58,187 nt of DNA from NCBI GenBank assembly GCA_964444465.1, contig CAYUGZ010000003.1, forward strand, positions 1 to 58,187. The letters are read 5' to 3'. A program made the position numbers and the translations under genes. Of the stretch, positions 9,115 to 17,604 are shown in pieces; the first letter of the stretch is position 1; every line of letters starts with the position of its first letter. The DNA is from JACPNE01 sp964444465. GTDB taxonomy: Archaea > Nanobdellota > Nanobdellia > SCGC-AAA011-G17 > JACPNG01. The notes under the pieces are model-generated. The model saw only the letters and a program-made list of their open reading frames with translations. It made no database searches and was not told the DNA's origin.

Positions 9115-9474
9115 TCATAATCCAAGATTTTCTAAAGAGCTACCTTTGTAAACTGGTTGCTCTAAATCTTTTCTAGCACTTATAAGAAGTTGGATACCCA
9201 ACTTTATACCCAACTTTTTATATATTCCTTCAGAAAGATGACCCTCTTCTTCAGGAACATAATCATCTTTCGCACCATCTTCCCATTGACCTTCACTCAA
9301 CATTAAAAAATCTCCAGAATCAGCTCCAGGAGTTTTTCTATAACACCTAATTTCTAAGCCACTATCCTTCTCTTTATTAGACACTCTAATTACAACTTGC
9401 TCTATTTGGTGCGATCCATCAGAATGTTTAGTAATGAACAAATCTCCAGGTTTAACATCTTGATATTCTGCCAT
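9115..9474 (-). CDS. Unknown acidic protein with conserved leader; in-frame TGA near end
   Basis: 119 residues, beta-rich at the start (DVKPGDLFITKHSDGSHQIE) and Glu/Asp-rich in the middle; cytosolic. No family recognised. Translation stops at TGA (9115-9117), but the same frame goes on for 27 protein-like codons (REDGEEIRRDVIDLFPP...) to a TAA at 9031, so the original C-terminus may lie there. The ATG at 9474 is fixed by the conserved promoter/leader that this gene shares with three others in the window. Confidence 0.65.
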   Translation of the reverse strand: MAEYQDVKPGDLFITKHSDGSHQIEQVVIRVSNKEKDSGLEIRCYRKTPGADSGDFLMLSEGQWEDGAKDDYVPEEEGHLSEGIYKKLGIKLGIQLLISARKDLEQPVYKGSSLENLGL

Positions 9475-9485
9475 TTTATTTCTCC

Positions 9486-9545
9486 ATTATCAACCCTTTT
9501 TAGAACTCTTTTTATTATAAATATTTACAATTTTTATTTATAAAA
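9486..9545 (-). promoter_or_regulatory. Conserved promoter and 5' leader, copy A
   Basis: Read on the minus strand: TTTATAAA (9537-9544), a 19-nt spacer, then the block TAATAAAAAGAGTTCT and AAAAAGGGTTGATA (9488-9517), then an SD-like GGAGAAATAAAATGG reaching the start codon. The same order and spacing recur before the genes that start at 38024, 52126 and 55778. The transcription start should fall inside or just before the AATAAAAAGAG part, so most of the block is probably 5' UTR. Confidence 0.65.
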
Positions 9546-9550
9546 CTTTC

Positions 9551-9632
9551 GCCGGGACTGGGATTCGAACCCAGACGCCCCGAAGGGCCAGGAGTTCCAG
9601 TCCTGTGCAATACCAGATTATGCGATCCCGGC
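9551..9632 (-). tRNA. tRNA-Ser (GGA)
   Basis: 82 nt on the minus strand. The acceptor stem GCCGGGA pairs with TCCCGGC. The anticodon stem is CAGGA/TCCTG with loop CTGGAAC, so the anticodon is GGA (Ser, UCC/UCU codons). A long variable arm (GCCCTTCGGGGC) marks a class II tRNA, as expected for Ser. The T arm is CTGGG-TTCGAAT-CCCAG. CCA is not encoded. Confidence 0.95.
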
Positions 9633-9676
9633 TTAAGAATAAATTCTTAATTTTACTTATAAAAGTTTTTATAGAA

Positions 9677-9985
9677 TTAATCTAGCATATTAATGCTTAT
9701 CTCAACATCTTCTGGAATTGGAACCCTCATAACTAATCTTAGAGCTCTTTCATCAACATCTAAATCTATTAATCTTTTGTGAATTCTCATCTCAAAATTA
9801 TCAAAACTAGCTTTTCCATCACCACAAGGACTTTTTCTTGTAGTTATCTTTAATTTTTTAGTTGGAAATGGGATTGGACCTCTCATTTTAACTTTAGTTT
9901 TTTGAGTTATATCTGTTATAGATTCACAGATTTCATTTAACTTACTTGTATTTGTACTTGATAATGATATTCTTGCTTTTGGCAT
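9677..9985 (-). CDS. rps10: Ribosomal protein uS10
   Basis: 102 residues, full archaeal length. Small-subunit protein of the head that also binds tRNA-contact regions. The recognisable core runs MPKARISLSSTNTSKLNEIC, then VKMRGPIPFPTKKLKITTRKSP and MRIHKRLIDL, closing with PEDVEISI. In many archaea it directly follows EF-1A; here two small genes, one on the opposite strand, lie between them. Confidence 0.95.
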   Translation of the reverse strand: MPKARISLSSTNTSKLNEICESITDITQKTKVKMRGPIPFPTKKLKITTRKSPCGDGKASFDNFEMRIHKRLIDLDVDERALRLVMRVPIPEDVEISINMLD

Positions 9986-10035
9986 TTAATAATTTAGAAA
10001 AAACTATTTATAAAATTAACTATTATTATTTATTT

Positions 10036-10248
10036 ATGAGTTTAAGTGTAAAAGAATTAGAAGAGATTATAGAAGGATTAAATGATTGTTCAGAACTTGA
10101 ATTTAATAACGTTTATTCTAGAGTAGAAGGTAGCATAAAATCTTATCCTTTTAAAAATGAAAGAGAAGAATTATTAGATAAACTTGAAGGAGTTAAAGAT
10201 AAATATTGGAAGGAACGAGAAGTAAAACATACTTTTGGAAGACTTTAA
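10036..10248 (+). CDS. Unknown small helical protein
   Basis: 70 residues from the ATG at 10036 (MSLSVKELEEIIEGL). A longer frame back to 9946 would run through the AT-rich promoter region shared with uS10 and begins with implausible sequence, so I reject it. All-helical, charged, soluble. TATA-like TTTATAAA at about 10007-10014 lies 27 nt before the ATG, which supports this start. The function is unknown. Confidence 0.55.
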   Translation: MSLSVKELEEIIEGLNDCSELEFNNVYSRVEGSIKSYPFKNEREELLDKLEGVKDKYWKEREVKHTFGRL

Positions 10249-10253
10249 TAATT

Positions 10254-10475
10254 CTATAATAAAACTTCTACACTACCTTGAACAAAATAAAATGATCTTT
10301 TTCCTTCTTTAGCTGGAACAATTGAAATATCTTCTCCTAAACTAGGAAGTCCAGTTTGATCTTCAGTATATAAAGTTCCTAAAAGAAATGGATTAAAATT
10401 CCCTTCAGCAATAACATAATGTGTTATATCATCCCCATAATGATCTAATCCACCATACACTATTTTAGTTTTCAT
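10254..10475 (-). CDS. Unknown small protein between EF-1A and uS10
   Basis: 73 residues, beta-rich (MKTKIVYGGLDHYGDDITHYV), with no signal, membrane or metal motif. It lies 43 nt after EF-1A on the same strand and may be co-transcribed with it. The 3' end nearly touches the convergent 10036-10248 gene. Not recognised. Confidence 0.55.
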   Translation of the reverse strand: MKTKIVYGGLDHYGDDITHYVIAEGNFNPFLLGTLYTEDQTGLPSLGEDISIVPAKEGKRSFYFVQGSVEVLL

Positions 10476-10518
10476 TTTATTATATTATCACCAAATTTTA
10501 AAAGAAAAAATAAAAAAA

Positions 10519-11799
10519 TTATTTTTTAACTAAATCAATACACATTCCAGCCGCAACAGTAGTTCCTGCATCCCTTATAGCAAATCTTGCCATTTGTGGA
10601 ATATCACTTTGCTTTTCTAAAACTAAAGGTTTCATAGGCTTTAATTTTACAATAGCTGCATCTCCTGTTTTAATAAAATCAGGATTTTCTTCTTTAACAG
10701 CTCCAGAAGCTGGATCTATTTTCTTTTGTATTTCCATAAATTGACAAGCTACTTGTGCTGTATGTATGTGAAATACTGGAGTGTAACCAACAGTTAATAC
10801 AGTAGGATGGTTCAATACAACTATTTGTGCTGTAAATTCTTTTACTATAGTAGGAATGTTATCTGGATGTCCTAAAACATCTCCTCTTGCTATATCTTTT
10901 TTTCCTATTCCTCTAACATTAAACCCAATATTATCTCCAGGTTCAGCTTGCTGTATTTGTTCGTGGTGCATCTCTATAGTTTTACATTCTCCTTCTACAC
11001 CTGTTCCTTCTCTAGCAGGAACTACAATAACTTTATCCCCAATTTTCATTGTTCCAGTTTCTACTCTTCCAACTGGGACAACCCCAATTCCTGTTACATT
11101 ATAAACATCTTGAATTGGTAATCTTAATGGAAGTTCAGTAGGTTTTTCGGGTTCTTTGAAAACATCTAATTGCTCCTTTAATGTTGGTCCTTTATACCAA
11201 GATAATTTATCAGATTTCTTTACAACATTATCTCCTTGTAACGCACTTATTGGAATAACTGGGACATCTTCACTTTTATATCCAGCTGTTTTTAATAAAG
11301 CTAGTACTTCATCTTTAACTTTATTGAATTTAGACTCGTCATAATCAATAGTGTCCATCTTATTTACAATAACACCTAATTGCTTTACACCAAAAGTTGT
11401 ACATAACCAAGCATGTTCTTTAGATTGAGCCATTACTCCTTCACCTGCTGCAATTACTAAAAAACCAACATCAGCTTGAGAAGCACCTGTAATCATATTT
11501 TTAACAAAGTCTTTGTGACCTGGAGCATCTATAATTGTATATTCATATTTATCTGTGTTAAATTTTTTATGAGATAAATCTATTGTAACCCCTCTTTCTC
11601 TTTCTTCTTTTAAATTATCCATAACAAAAGCAAATTCAAATCCTGCTTTACCAACTTTTTGAGCTTCATCTTTCAATTTTCTTAGATCTTGTTCACCAAT
11701 AACTCCTCCATCAAACATAAGTCTACCTACAGTAGTTGATTTTCCATGGTCAACATGACCTACAAATATTAAATTAATATGTGGTTTTTCTTTAGCCAT
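10519..11799 (-). CDS. tuf: Translation elongation factor EF-1 alpha (aEF1A)
   Basis: GTPase that brings aminoacyl-tRNA to the ribosome. 426 residues, standard archaeal length. The G motifs are GHVDHGKS (about 13-20), DAPGH (switch II), NKMD (147-150) and the SALQGDN loop (G5). The REREGVTID-type effector loop reads EERERGVTIDLSHKKF. Domains II and III follow. A TATA-like TTTATAAA lies about 62 nt upstream of the ATG (near 11860), so this gene has a leader, unlike pheS. Confidence 0.98.
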   Translation of the reverse strand: MAKEKPHINLIFVGHVDHGKSTTVGRLMFDGGVIGEQDLRKLKDEAQKVGKAGFEFAFVMDNLKEERERGVTIDLSHKKFNTDKYEYTIIDAPGHKDFVKNMITGASQADVGFLVIAAGEGVMAQSKEHAWLCTTFGVKQLGVIVNKMDTIDYDESKFNKVKDEVLALLKTAGYKSEDVPVIPISALQGDNVVKKSDKLSWYKGPTLKEQLDVFKEPEKPTELPLRLPIQDVYNVTGIGVVPVGRVETGTMKIGDKVIVVPAREGTGVEGECKTIEMHHEQIQQAEPGDNIGFNVRGIGKKDIARGDVLGHPDNIPTIVKEFTAQIVVLNHPTVLTVGYTPVFHIHTAQVACQFMEIQKKIDPASGAVKEENPDFIKTGDAAIVKLKPMKPLVLEKQSDIPQMARFAIRDAGTTVAAGMCIDLVKK

Positions 11800-11923
11800 T
11801 TTTTATTTAATCTTCCTCCAATAATATGTTTTTAAAAAACTTAATCATTAGCTTTAAACTATTTATAAAAGTTTTGTTTTTATCACTATGTTCTTAATCT
11901 CTATAAAAAATTAAGAAATATAT

Positions 11924-12283
11924 CTATAATCGTTCAAAATCAGGTTGTTCAAAATCATCTTCATTAATGTCGTTTTCCTTAGTAACTTCTCCTTCTAATC
12001 CCTCACCTCTAACTTTAGGTTCTTCCATACTTAATATCTCATTTCTTCTTTCTTCACCCATAGCATTATAAAAACCTGCAGCTATTTCATCATCATCATA
12101 TCCTAATCTCTTAAGTGTCCTCATTGGATCTTGATATTTAGCATCCCCTAATTCTCTTAATTTATAGATTATTTTATATCCTCCAGCTATAGCAACAGAA
12201 GCGATATTTTTCTTTCTATTAAAAACTTTTTTAGTTGCCTCTAAATTTCCATATATTGCTGAATCAATACTTTCGTCTGCCAT
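11924..12283 (-). CDS. Unknown soluble protein with acidic tail
   Basis: 119 residues. The middle is helical (LEATKKVFNRKKNIASVAIA, YKIIYKLRELGDAKYQDPM) and the last 35 residues are acidic (EGEVTKENDINEDDFEQPDF). No known domain. It stands alone between EF-1A and EF-2, about 124 nt upstream of EF-1A on the same strand. Confidence 0.6.
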   Translation of the reverse strand: MADESIDSAIYGNLEATKKVFNRKKNIASVAIAGGYKIIYKLRELGDAKYQDPMRTLKRLGYDDDEIAAGFYNAMGEERRNEILSMEEPKVRGEGLEGEVTKENDINEDDFEQPDFERL

Positions 12284-12528
12284 TTTTTATCCTTTTTAAT
12301 GATACTTTTACTATATAGTAAATGATTTTTTAGTATATAAAACTTTCTGTCCATCATTCTCTAGAAAGTAGTGACACTCATTATTCTTAAATTTGGCTTA
12401 ATAAGAGCTATAACTACATTTTAAGGCTAGTAAAATAATTAGAATATCGCAAAAATTAATCTATTTTTGCTAATTTTGAGTATAAAAAATGACCCTAACT
12501 ATTTATAAAACTTCGTATTTTTTATCTA
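12284..12528. other. Intergenic region downstream of EF-2
   Basis: 245 nt without a convincing gene. On the minus strand there is a TATA-like TATATAGTAAA near 12310-12320 for the gene at 12283. The remainder is A+T rich with short stop-filled frames; no hairpin with a clear stem of 7 bp or more was found. Confidence 0.4.
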
Positions 12529-14697
12529 TTATTCTGTTTTCAATCCTTTTCTATCTCTAATTTGCTTAATTAACTTGTTTTGGATCATTTCAGGCACTTT
12601 TTCGAATACTTGATCCACTATATAAAAAGTTCCTCTTCCACCTGTTCCAGACCTTAAATCATTGCTTAATCCAAACATTTCAGCTACTGGAAGCTTAGCT
12701 TTAACTGTCATGTGCTCTCCTTCTTGTGTCATATCTAGTAATTGACCCCTTTTATTCTGAATTAATTTAGAAATTTCACCTAAAAATTCAGCAGGAGACT
12801 CAATTTGGAGTATTTGTAAAGGTTCAAACATAGTAGCCTTAGCATCCCCTAAAGCTAGTCTTACAGACTCTCTTACTGCTGGTAAAACTTGAGCTGGACC
12901 CCTATGAATAGCATCCTCATGTAGCTTCATATCCATCAAATAGACCTTCATTTTAACACATGGTTCTTTAGCTAATATTCCACCATCTATAACTTGTTGA
13001 AATCCATCCATAACCATCTCTATAACCTCTCCAATATGGACAATTCCTCTAGAACCATCAATTAAAAAATTTCCTTTGTAGATTTGTTTGACTTTTTGAG
13101 CATCTTTAGCTGCCCATCCTAATTCAGCTAATTTGTTATAAATAGCAGGATCTTTCTTCTTAACCCTTATCTCAGGAAGCTCTCCAGCTTTGATTAATTC
13201 ATAAACTTCATCTTCCATTGGTTCAACATAAAAATAGAATTTATTGTGCTTATTTGGAGATTTACCTTCAAACTCTCCAGATTTATTTTGTATTGTTTCT
13301 CTATAAACAACAATTGGTGGACTAGCAATCACATCTAATCCTTTTTCTCTTTTAATTCTATCTTCTATAATCTCTAAATGTAATTCACCCATCCCACTCA
13401 TTAAATTTTCACCAGTTTCTTCATTTATTTGTATTACAATACTAGGATCTTCTTTACTTACTTGTTTTAGAACCTCAACTAACTTAGGAAGATCAGCTGC
13501 AGATTTAGCATCTATAGATTTAGTTATAACAGGTTCGAATATATTTTTCATAGCTTCAAATGGTTCAACGGGATTAGTAGAAACTGTCTCTCCAGTATAA
13601 ACATTTTTCAATCCAGTTATACCAATAATATTTCCAGCAGGTACATTATCAACTGTTATTCTTTGAGCTCCTTTATAGATAGAAATTTGTTGTAATCTAA
13701 CCCTTCTTTTAGCCAAATTCATATAAATATCCATCCCTTGTTTTAAAGTTCCAGAAAATAATCTTCCTGTAGCAACTTCTCCTGCATGTTTATCAATAAT
13801 AATTTTAGTAACAACAAAAGCTAAAGGTCCATCAGGATCTGATTCAGTTAAAGCTTTTCCTTCTATACTTTCTAGATCACCATGCCATATTTTTGGAATT
13901 CTATATTTTTGTGCATCTACTGGATTTGGCAAATGATTAATAACCATATCTAAAACAACCTTATGTAAAGGAGCTTTTTGTCCTAAATTTTTATATTCTT
14001 CAGAATCAGAATCATAAGCTTGAATAATATCCTTAAAACTAATGTTGTTCTTAGCCATATATGTAAAAGATAAAGCCCAATTATGAAATGCAGAACCAAA
14101 AGCAACAGATCCATCTTGAACATTTACAGACCATTTTCCTTTAATATCTTCAGGAGAAATACTATGTATAAAATTATTAACATTTGTTATAATGTTAATA
14201 AAACGCTCTTGCATTTTTTCAGGTGTTAATTTAACTTCTTTGATTAATCTATCAACTTTATTTATGAATAATGTTGGTTTGACTCTTTCTCTTAATGCTT
14301 GTCTTAAAACAGTTTCAGTTTGAGGCATTATTCCTTCAACAGCATCTATTAATACAATAGCTCCATCTACTGCCCTCATAGCCCTTGTTACATCTCCACC
14401 AAAATCAACATGTCCTGGAGTATCAATTAAATTAATTAAAAATTCACTATCTTCAACTTCATGCACCATAGAAACATTTGCTGCATCTATTGTTATACCT
14501 CTTTCTTGTTCATCCTCTTTAAAATCTAATGCTAATTGTTTTCCAGCTAAATCTTCTGAGATCATTCCAGCTCCAGCCAATAAATTATCAGAAAATGTAG
14601 TTTTTCCATGATCAATATGGGCACAAATAGCGATATTTCTTATTCTATCTGGTGCCTTCATTATTCTCATGACTTTTTCAGTCATTGATTCTGCCAT
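12529..14697 (-). CDS. fusA: Translation elongation factor EF-2
   Basis: GTPase driving ribosomal translocation. 722 residues. The G1 motif is AHIDHGKTT, with DTPGHVDF and NKVD following. The tip of domain IV carries DAIHRGPAQVLPA with the histidine that archaea modify to diphthamide. The domain V end (VPEMIQNKLIKQIRDRKGL) is intact. The leader is short, with TATA TTTTATAAAG about 25 nt before the ATG. Confidence 0.98.
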   Translation of the reverse strand: MAESMTEKVMRIMKAPDRIRNIAICAHIDHGKTTFSDNLLAGAGMISEDLAGKQLALDFKEDEQERGITIDAANVSMVHEVEDSEFLINLIDTPGHVDFGGDVTRAMRAVDGAIVLIDAVEGIMPQTETVLRQALRERVKPTLFINKVDRLIKEVKLTPEKMQERFINIITNVNNFIHSISPEDIKGKWSVNVQDGSVAFGSAFHNWALSFTYMAKNNISFKDIIQAYDSDSEEYKNLGQKAPLHKVVLDMVINHLPNPVDAQKYRIPKIWHGDLESIEGKALTESDPDGPLAFVVTKIIIDKHAGEVATGRLFSGTLKQGMDIYMNLAKRRVRLQQISIYKGAQRITVDNVPAGNIIGITGLKNVYTGETVSTNPVEPFEAMKNIFEPVITKSIDAKSAADLPKLVEVLKQVSKEDPSIVIQINEETGENLMSGMGELHLEIIEDRIKREKGLDVIASPPIVVYRETIQNKSGEFEGKSPNKHNKFYFYVEPMEDEVYELIKAGELPEIRVKKKDPAIYNKLAELGWAAKDAQKVKQIYKGNFLIDGSRGIVHIGEVIEMVMDGFQQVIDGGILAKEPCVKMKVYLMDMKLHEDAIHRGPAQVLPAVRESVRLALGDAKATMFEPLQILQIESPAEFLGEISKLIQNKRGQLLDMTQEGEHMTVKAKLPVAEMFGLSNDLRSGTGGRGTFYIVDQVFEKVPEMIQNKLIKQIRDRKGLKTE

Positions 14698-14892
14698 TAT
14701 AAAAGAAGAAGTTTGAAAAAGGTTTTATAAAGATTTTGTTAATCACATAGAATAGGCTTCTCTCTAGTGAACATCTAGATTCATCTTAAGATTATATTTT
14801 AATAAACACTAAACTTTATAAATAATGAAATAATTTTATATATCTGTTCAAGATTATAGATTTGTTACTACTCTTCAATGTTATCATTGGAA

Positions 14893-14936
14893 AGGTTTAT
14901 ATATTATTAAATTATTAATTAGATTGGGGGTCAAAT
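14893..14936 (+). promoter_or_regulatory. Promoter of small zinc-ribbon gene
   Basis: GGTTTATATATTATT at about 14894-14908 fits an archaeal TATA box, about 35 nt before the ATG at 14937. A GGGGG run seven bases before the ATG may act as a weak ribosome site. Confidence 0.4.
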
Positions 14937-15080
14937 ATGACAGACGTAATTTGTAAGAAGTGTGGAACAATATATGAAGGGAATGAAATTCCAGAAGCAA
15001 TACAATGTATTTGTGAAAGCACTGAATTTGAGACAAGAGAAATAGGAATAACGGATACTAAAGCAGAAGCTGAAGTATAA
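14937..15080 (+). CDS. Small zinc-ribbon protein
   Basis: 47 residues: MTDVICKKCGTIYEGNEIPE, then a second pair IQCICES, followed by an acidic helical tail. The CxxC...CxC pattern suggests one bound zinc. The ORF is easy to miss because of its length, but it has its own TATA box and reads as protein. It overlaps the 3' end of the convergent protease gene by 23 nt. The role is unknown. Confidence 0.6.
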   Translation: MTDVICKKCGTIYEGNEIPEAIQCICESTEFETREIGITDTKAEAEV

Positions 15081-15837
15081 AGTATCCTATAAAGCAGCCT
15101 AAAGTAATAATTGGCATAGCTGGATAAAATTTTTTCTTTTTAGAATAGAATAATAAGAAAGATAGTGATATAGTAACTGATATTGTAATGATTAAGCTAT
15201 ACAACCCAAAATCTTTCATTACAACAGATGTAAATAACAAAGGAAATCCTACATCTCCACCCCCTAAAACAGCTACTTCTTTTTTATAAGGAATAAAGAA
15301 TCCAGCAAACACATTAGCTTTAGATTGTGATTTAGCTAGAGTGATCATATGTTTTGTTTTATACACTGCAATATAATCATATATTGAAATTAAAATTAAT
15401 AATATTGAAATAGAGACTATATCAAAAAACTTAAAGAATATTGCTGCTAATGCTCCATATATAAACAACTCAGTAAAGTTATGGACATAAACATTTGGTT
15501 TAAATACTTTAATTATTGCTAACACTAAAGCTAAGATAAATGCAATAGTTTCTGGAATAAATGAACTAAAAGAAAGTGATAAAGCAAATATTACAGCTAT
15601 AAAAAACCAAATTTTCCATAAAACATATAATTTAAATTTTAATAAGATATAAATAAAAAATGTCATTATTAATATTGCAATAAAAGTTGGTAGAAATGCT
15701 GTTCTTTGTTCTATTTCTGGTCTTTCTATACCATAAGGTAATTTTTCAGATGTTTTATCTACAACTAACAATCCTATAATTTGGGCTATAAAGAACAAAG
15801 CTATTAATAATAAAGTTACTTTTAATTTATGTTTCAT
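15058..15837 (-). CDS. Presenilin-like intramembrane aspartyl protease
   Basis: 259 residues and about eight or nine transmembrane helices. The three active-site signatures of the presenilin/SPP family are present: the first catalytic Asp in ISIYDYIAVYKTKHM (YD motif, about residue 154), the second in VLGGGDVGFPLL (GxGD, about residue 195), and PAMP in place of the PAL motif near the C-terminus. It cleaves membrane-embedded peptides; substrates here are unknown. It stands alone, tail-to-tail with the zinc-ribbon gene. Confidence 0.88.
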   Translation of the reverse strand: MKHKLKVTLLLIALFFIAQIIGLLVVDKTSEKLPYGIERPEIEQRTAFLPTFIAILIMTFFIYILLKFKLYVLWKIWFFIAVIFALSLSFSSFIPETIAFILALVLAIIKVFKPNVYVHNFTELFIYGALAAIFFKFFDIVSISILLILISIYDYIAVYKTKHMITLAKSQSKANVFAGFFIPYKKEVAVLGGGDVGFPLLFTSVVMKDFGLYSLIITISVTISLSFLLFYSKKKKFYPAMPIITLGCFIGYFILQLLL

Positions 15838-15870
15838 CTATACTAAATGTTAATTTTATTTTTTATATAT

Positions 15871-16056
15871 TTATTTACTTTTAAGAACTTCAACATAATG
15901 GCATGTGCCACAATATAATCTTTCTTTATTTTCTGCTAGAAATGTTCCAGGACCACATTTAGGACAAGTTTTAGATCTAGTTAATTTATCTCCTTCAACT
16001 TTGTATTTAGTCCATACTTTACTTGGAACTTTATTCTTTCTTTTCTTCTTTGGCAT
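15871..16056 (-). CDS. rps27ae: Ribosomal protein eS31 (S27ae)
   Basis: 61 residues: a basic N-terminus (PKKKRKNKVPSKVW) and a four-cysteine zinc ribbon CPKCG...YCGTCH. This is the usual archaeal length, with no ubiquitin fusion. The ATG lies inside the end of eS24 (26-nt overlap), the last position of the conserved PIN-Rpo7-Spt4-eS24-S27ae operon. Confidence 0.95.
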   Translation of the reverse strand: MPKKKRKNKVPSKVWTKYKVEGDKLTRSKTCPKCGPGTFLAENKERLYCGTCHYVEVLKSK

Positions 16057-16480
16057 CTTTCTTTACTTCTTCCTTTTTCTCTTCTTTCACTTCTTTTGAT
16101 TTTTCTTTATGTTGTTCTTTAGGAGCCTCTTTCTTTTCTTCTTTTGGTGATTCTTTAACCTCTTGTTTAGGTTGTTGTTGAGGGGTTGCTTGTTCTCCTT
16201 CTTTTTTATCCCCTTTTTTCTTTTTCTTTTTAAATTCTTCAATATTCTTTAAATTTTCTAAAGAATCATATAAATGAATAATAACTTTAGCTTTTGATTC
16301 GCCATATTTTGTGTAGATATGTCTTACAGAAATCAATTCTTGTTTTGCTTTCAAAACTGAAGCAACATTTTCAACAATATCTTTCTCAGAAGGAGTTGGT
16401 CCTTCAAAAAATAAATCGAAATTAACTCTTTTTCTTGATAATAAAGGCATTTCAGTTTGCTTAAGTAATTTTAATTCCAT
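16031..16480 (-). CDS. rps24e: Ribosomal protein eS24 with long charged tail
   Basis: 149 residues. The first 95 or so match eS24 (MELKLLKQTEMPLLSRKRVN, then PTPSEKDIVENVASVLKAK and ISVRHIYTKYGESKAKVI). The last 55 or so are a low-complexity Lys/Glu/Gln tail (KKEGEQATPQQQPKQEVKE...) not found in typical archaeal eS24, which is about 100 residues. The tail overlaps the S27ae start. It is likely disordered and may be solvent-exposed on the ribosome. Confidence 0.93.
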   Translation of the reverse strand: MELKLLKQTEMPLLSRKRVNFDLFFEGPTPSEKDIVENVASVLKAKQELISVRHIYTKYGESKAKVIIHLYDSLENLKNIEEFKKKKKKGDKKEGEQATPQQQPKQEVKESPKEEKKEAPKEQHKEKSKEVKEEKKEEVKKDAKEEKKE

Positions 16481-16481
16481 T

Positions 16482-16685
16482 TTAGTTTACTTTAATAGCA
16501 TATTCTCCTTTAACTTTAGCCTCTATTTTTTTAGCTATTTCTGATTTATTAGCATCTAAAATATTAATCCTACCTTGCCAACTAGTTGCATATTGACTTT
16601 GTTTTACAGAAGGACATTCTGAATCATTAACAGGACAAACCTTCCCTTCAACAAACATTCTACATTTTTTACATACCCTTTTCAT
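16482..16685 (-). CDS. spt4: Transcription elongation factor Spt4 (RpoE'')
   Basis: 67 residues. The zinc ribbon CKKC...C....C starts at residue 5 (VCKKCRMFVEGKVCPVNDSEC) and the conserved region SWQGRINILDANKSEIAKK follows. It partners Spt5 on RNA polymerase. Its ATG overlaps the Rpo7 stop (ATGA). Confidence 0.93.
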   Translation of the reverse strand: MKRVCKKCRMFVEGKVCPVNDSECPSVKQSQYATSWQGRINILDANKSEIAKKIEAKVKGEYAIKVN

Positions 16686-17245
16686 TTTTTCTTTGATTCT
16701 TTCCCTTGTTTTTTTAGCTCTTCATCTATCCATTTTAAATTTCCAAGCATATGTTGTCTCATTGTCAATCCAATTTTTGGGTTTGCTGGATCTTTATATG
16801 ATAAAGCAATAACTCTTGCTCTACATTTATCTCCAACTTTTAATGATTTTTTAGTTTCTCTCCCAGTTAAAACATTTGATTTTGAAAATGTAACATAATC
16901 ATCCATTGCTTGACTTACATGAACCATTCCATCGACAGCTCCAATATTAATAAAAGCTCCAAAATCTGTTATCTCTAAAACTCTTCCTAAAACAACTTCT
17001 TGTAATTCTGGTTTGTAGGTAAATAATTTAAATGAAGTTTCATAATATGCAGCTCCATCTCCAGGAATAATAATTCCATCTCCAACATTAACTACAGAAG
17101 AAACAGCTACAACAAAACCAAAATCTTTTGAAATAAATCCTTCAAATTGTTTATTTAATTGTTGAATAATTGCTTCATCAGTATCAGAATTGAATAACTC
17201 TGGTGATACTCTAATGTGACTTTTGACTTCTACTTCATAAAACAT
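16682..17245 (-). CDS. rpoE: RNA polymerase subunit Rpo7 (RpoE')
   Basis: 187 residues. The N-terminal RNP-like domain (MFYEVEVKSHIRVSPELF) is followed by an S1 domain (VLGRVLEITDFGAFINIGAVDGMVHVSQ). It forms the polymerase stalk with Rpo4 and binds emerging RNA. It is second in the operon, 5 nt after the PIN gene. Confidence 0.96.
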   Translation of the reverse strand: MFYEVEVKSHIRVSPELFNSDTDEAIIQQLNKQFEGFISKDFGFVVAVSSVVNVGDGIIIPGDGAAYYETSFKLFTYKPELQEVVLGRVLEITDFGAFINIGAVDGMVHVSQAMDDYVTFSKSNVLTGRETKKSLKVGDKCRARVIALSYKDPANPKIGLTMRQHMLGNLKWIDEELKKQGKESKKK

Positions 17246-17250
17246 TTTAT

Positions 17251-17604
17251 TTATTTATCTATAATCAAATATTTTTTTTGTCTTATTGTGATAATTGGAA
17301 TTTTTTCCCTTTTTAACTTTTTCTTAAGCTCCTTATCTTGTGTAGCTACTATAATGTTGTCATCTTTAAGCTCTAAGATAAGATCATCAACAATTTTATC
17401 TTTTTTTGTTTCAATAATATTAAATCTTTTTATTAATTCTAAAGCTAATTTCTCTAATTTTTTATTTTTTAGTTCATCTAAAGTTTTATCTATAACAAAA
17501 ATTTTATAATTAAAGTCTGAGATCCTTTCAATTTCTGAGATTAAATCAACTTTAAACTTCAATGAAGTTAATAAAAAATCTGTATCTAAGATTATTTTAT
17601 ACAT
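17251..17604 (-). CDS. PIN-domain protein (Fcf1/Utp24-like), first gene of rpoE operon
   Basis: 117 residues. The PIN acidic residues are visible: DTDFLL at the N-terminus, DKTLDEL, and DDNIIVATQDKELKKKL near the end. This kind of PIN protein directly before rpoE-spt4-rps24e is a conserved archaeal arrangement, and relatives act on rRNA. It could also be a VapC toxin, but no antitoxin gene lies beside it. Confidence 0.8.
   Translation of the reverse strand: MYKIILDTDFLLTSLKFKVDLISEIERISDFNYKIFVIDKTLDELKNKKLEKLALELIKRFNIIETKKDKIVDDLILELKDDNIIVATQDKELKKKLKREKIPIITIRQKKYLIIDK

Noticed and set aside
17251..17604. VapC toxin of a toxin-antitoxin pair
   Set aside because: It has a PIN domain, but the fixed place before rpoE-spt4-rps24e and the absence of an antitoxin gene favour the rRNA-related archaeal PIN protein.
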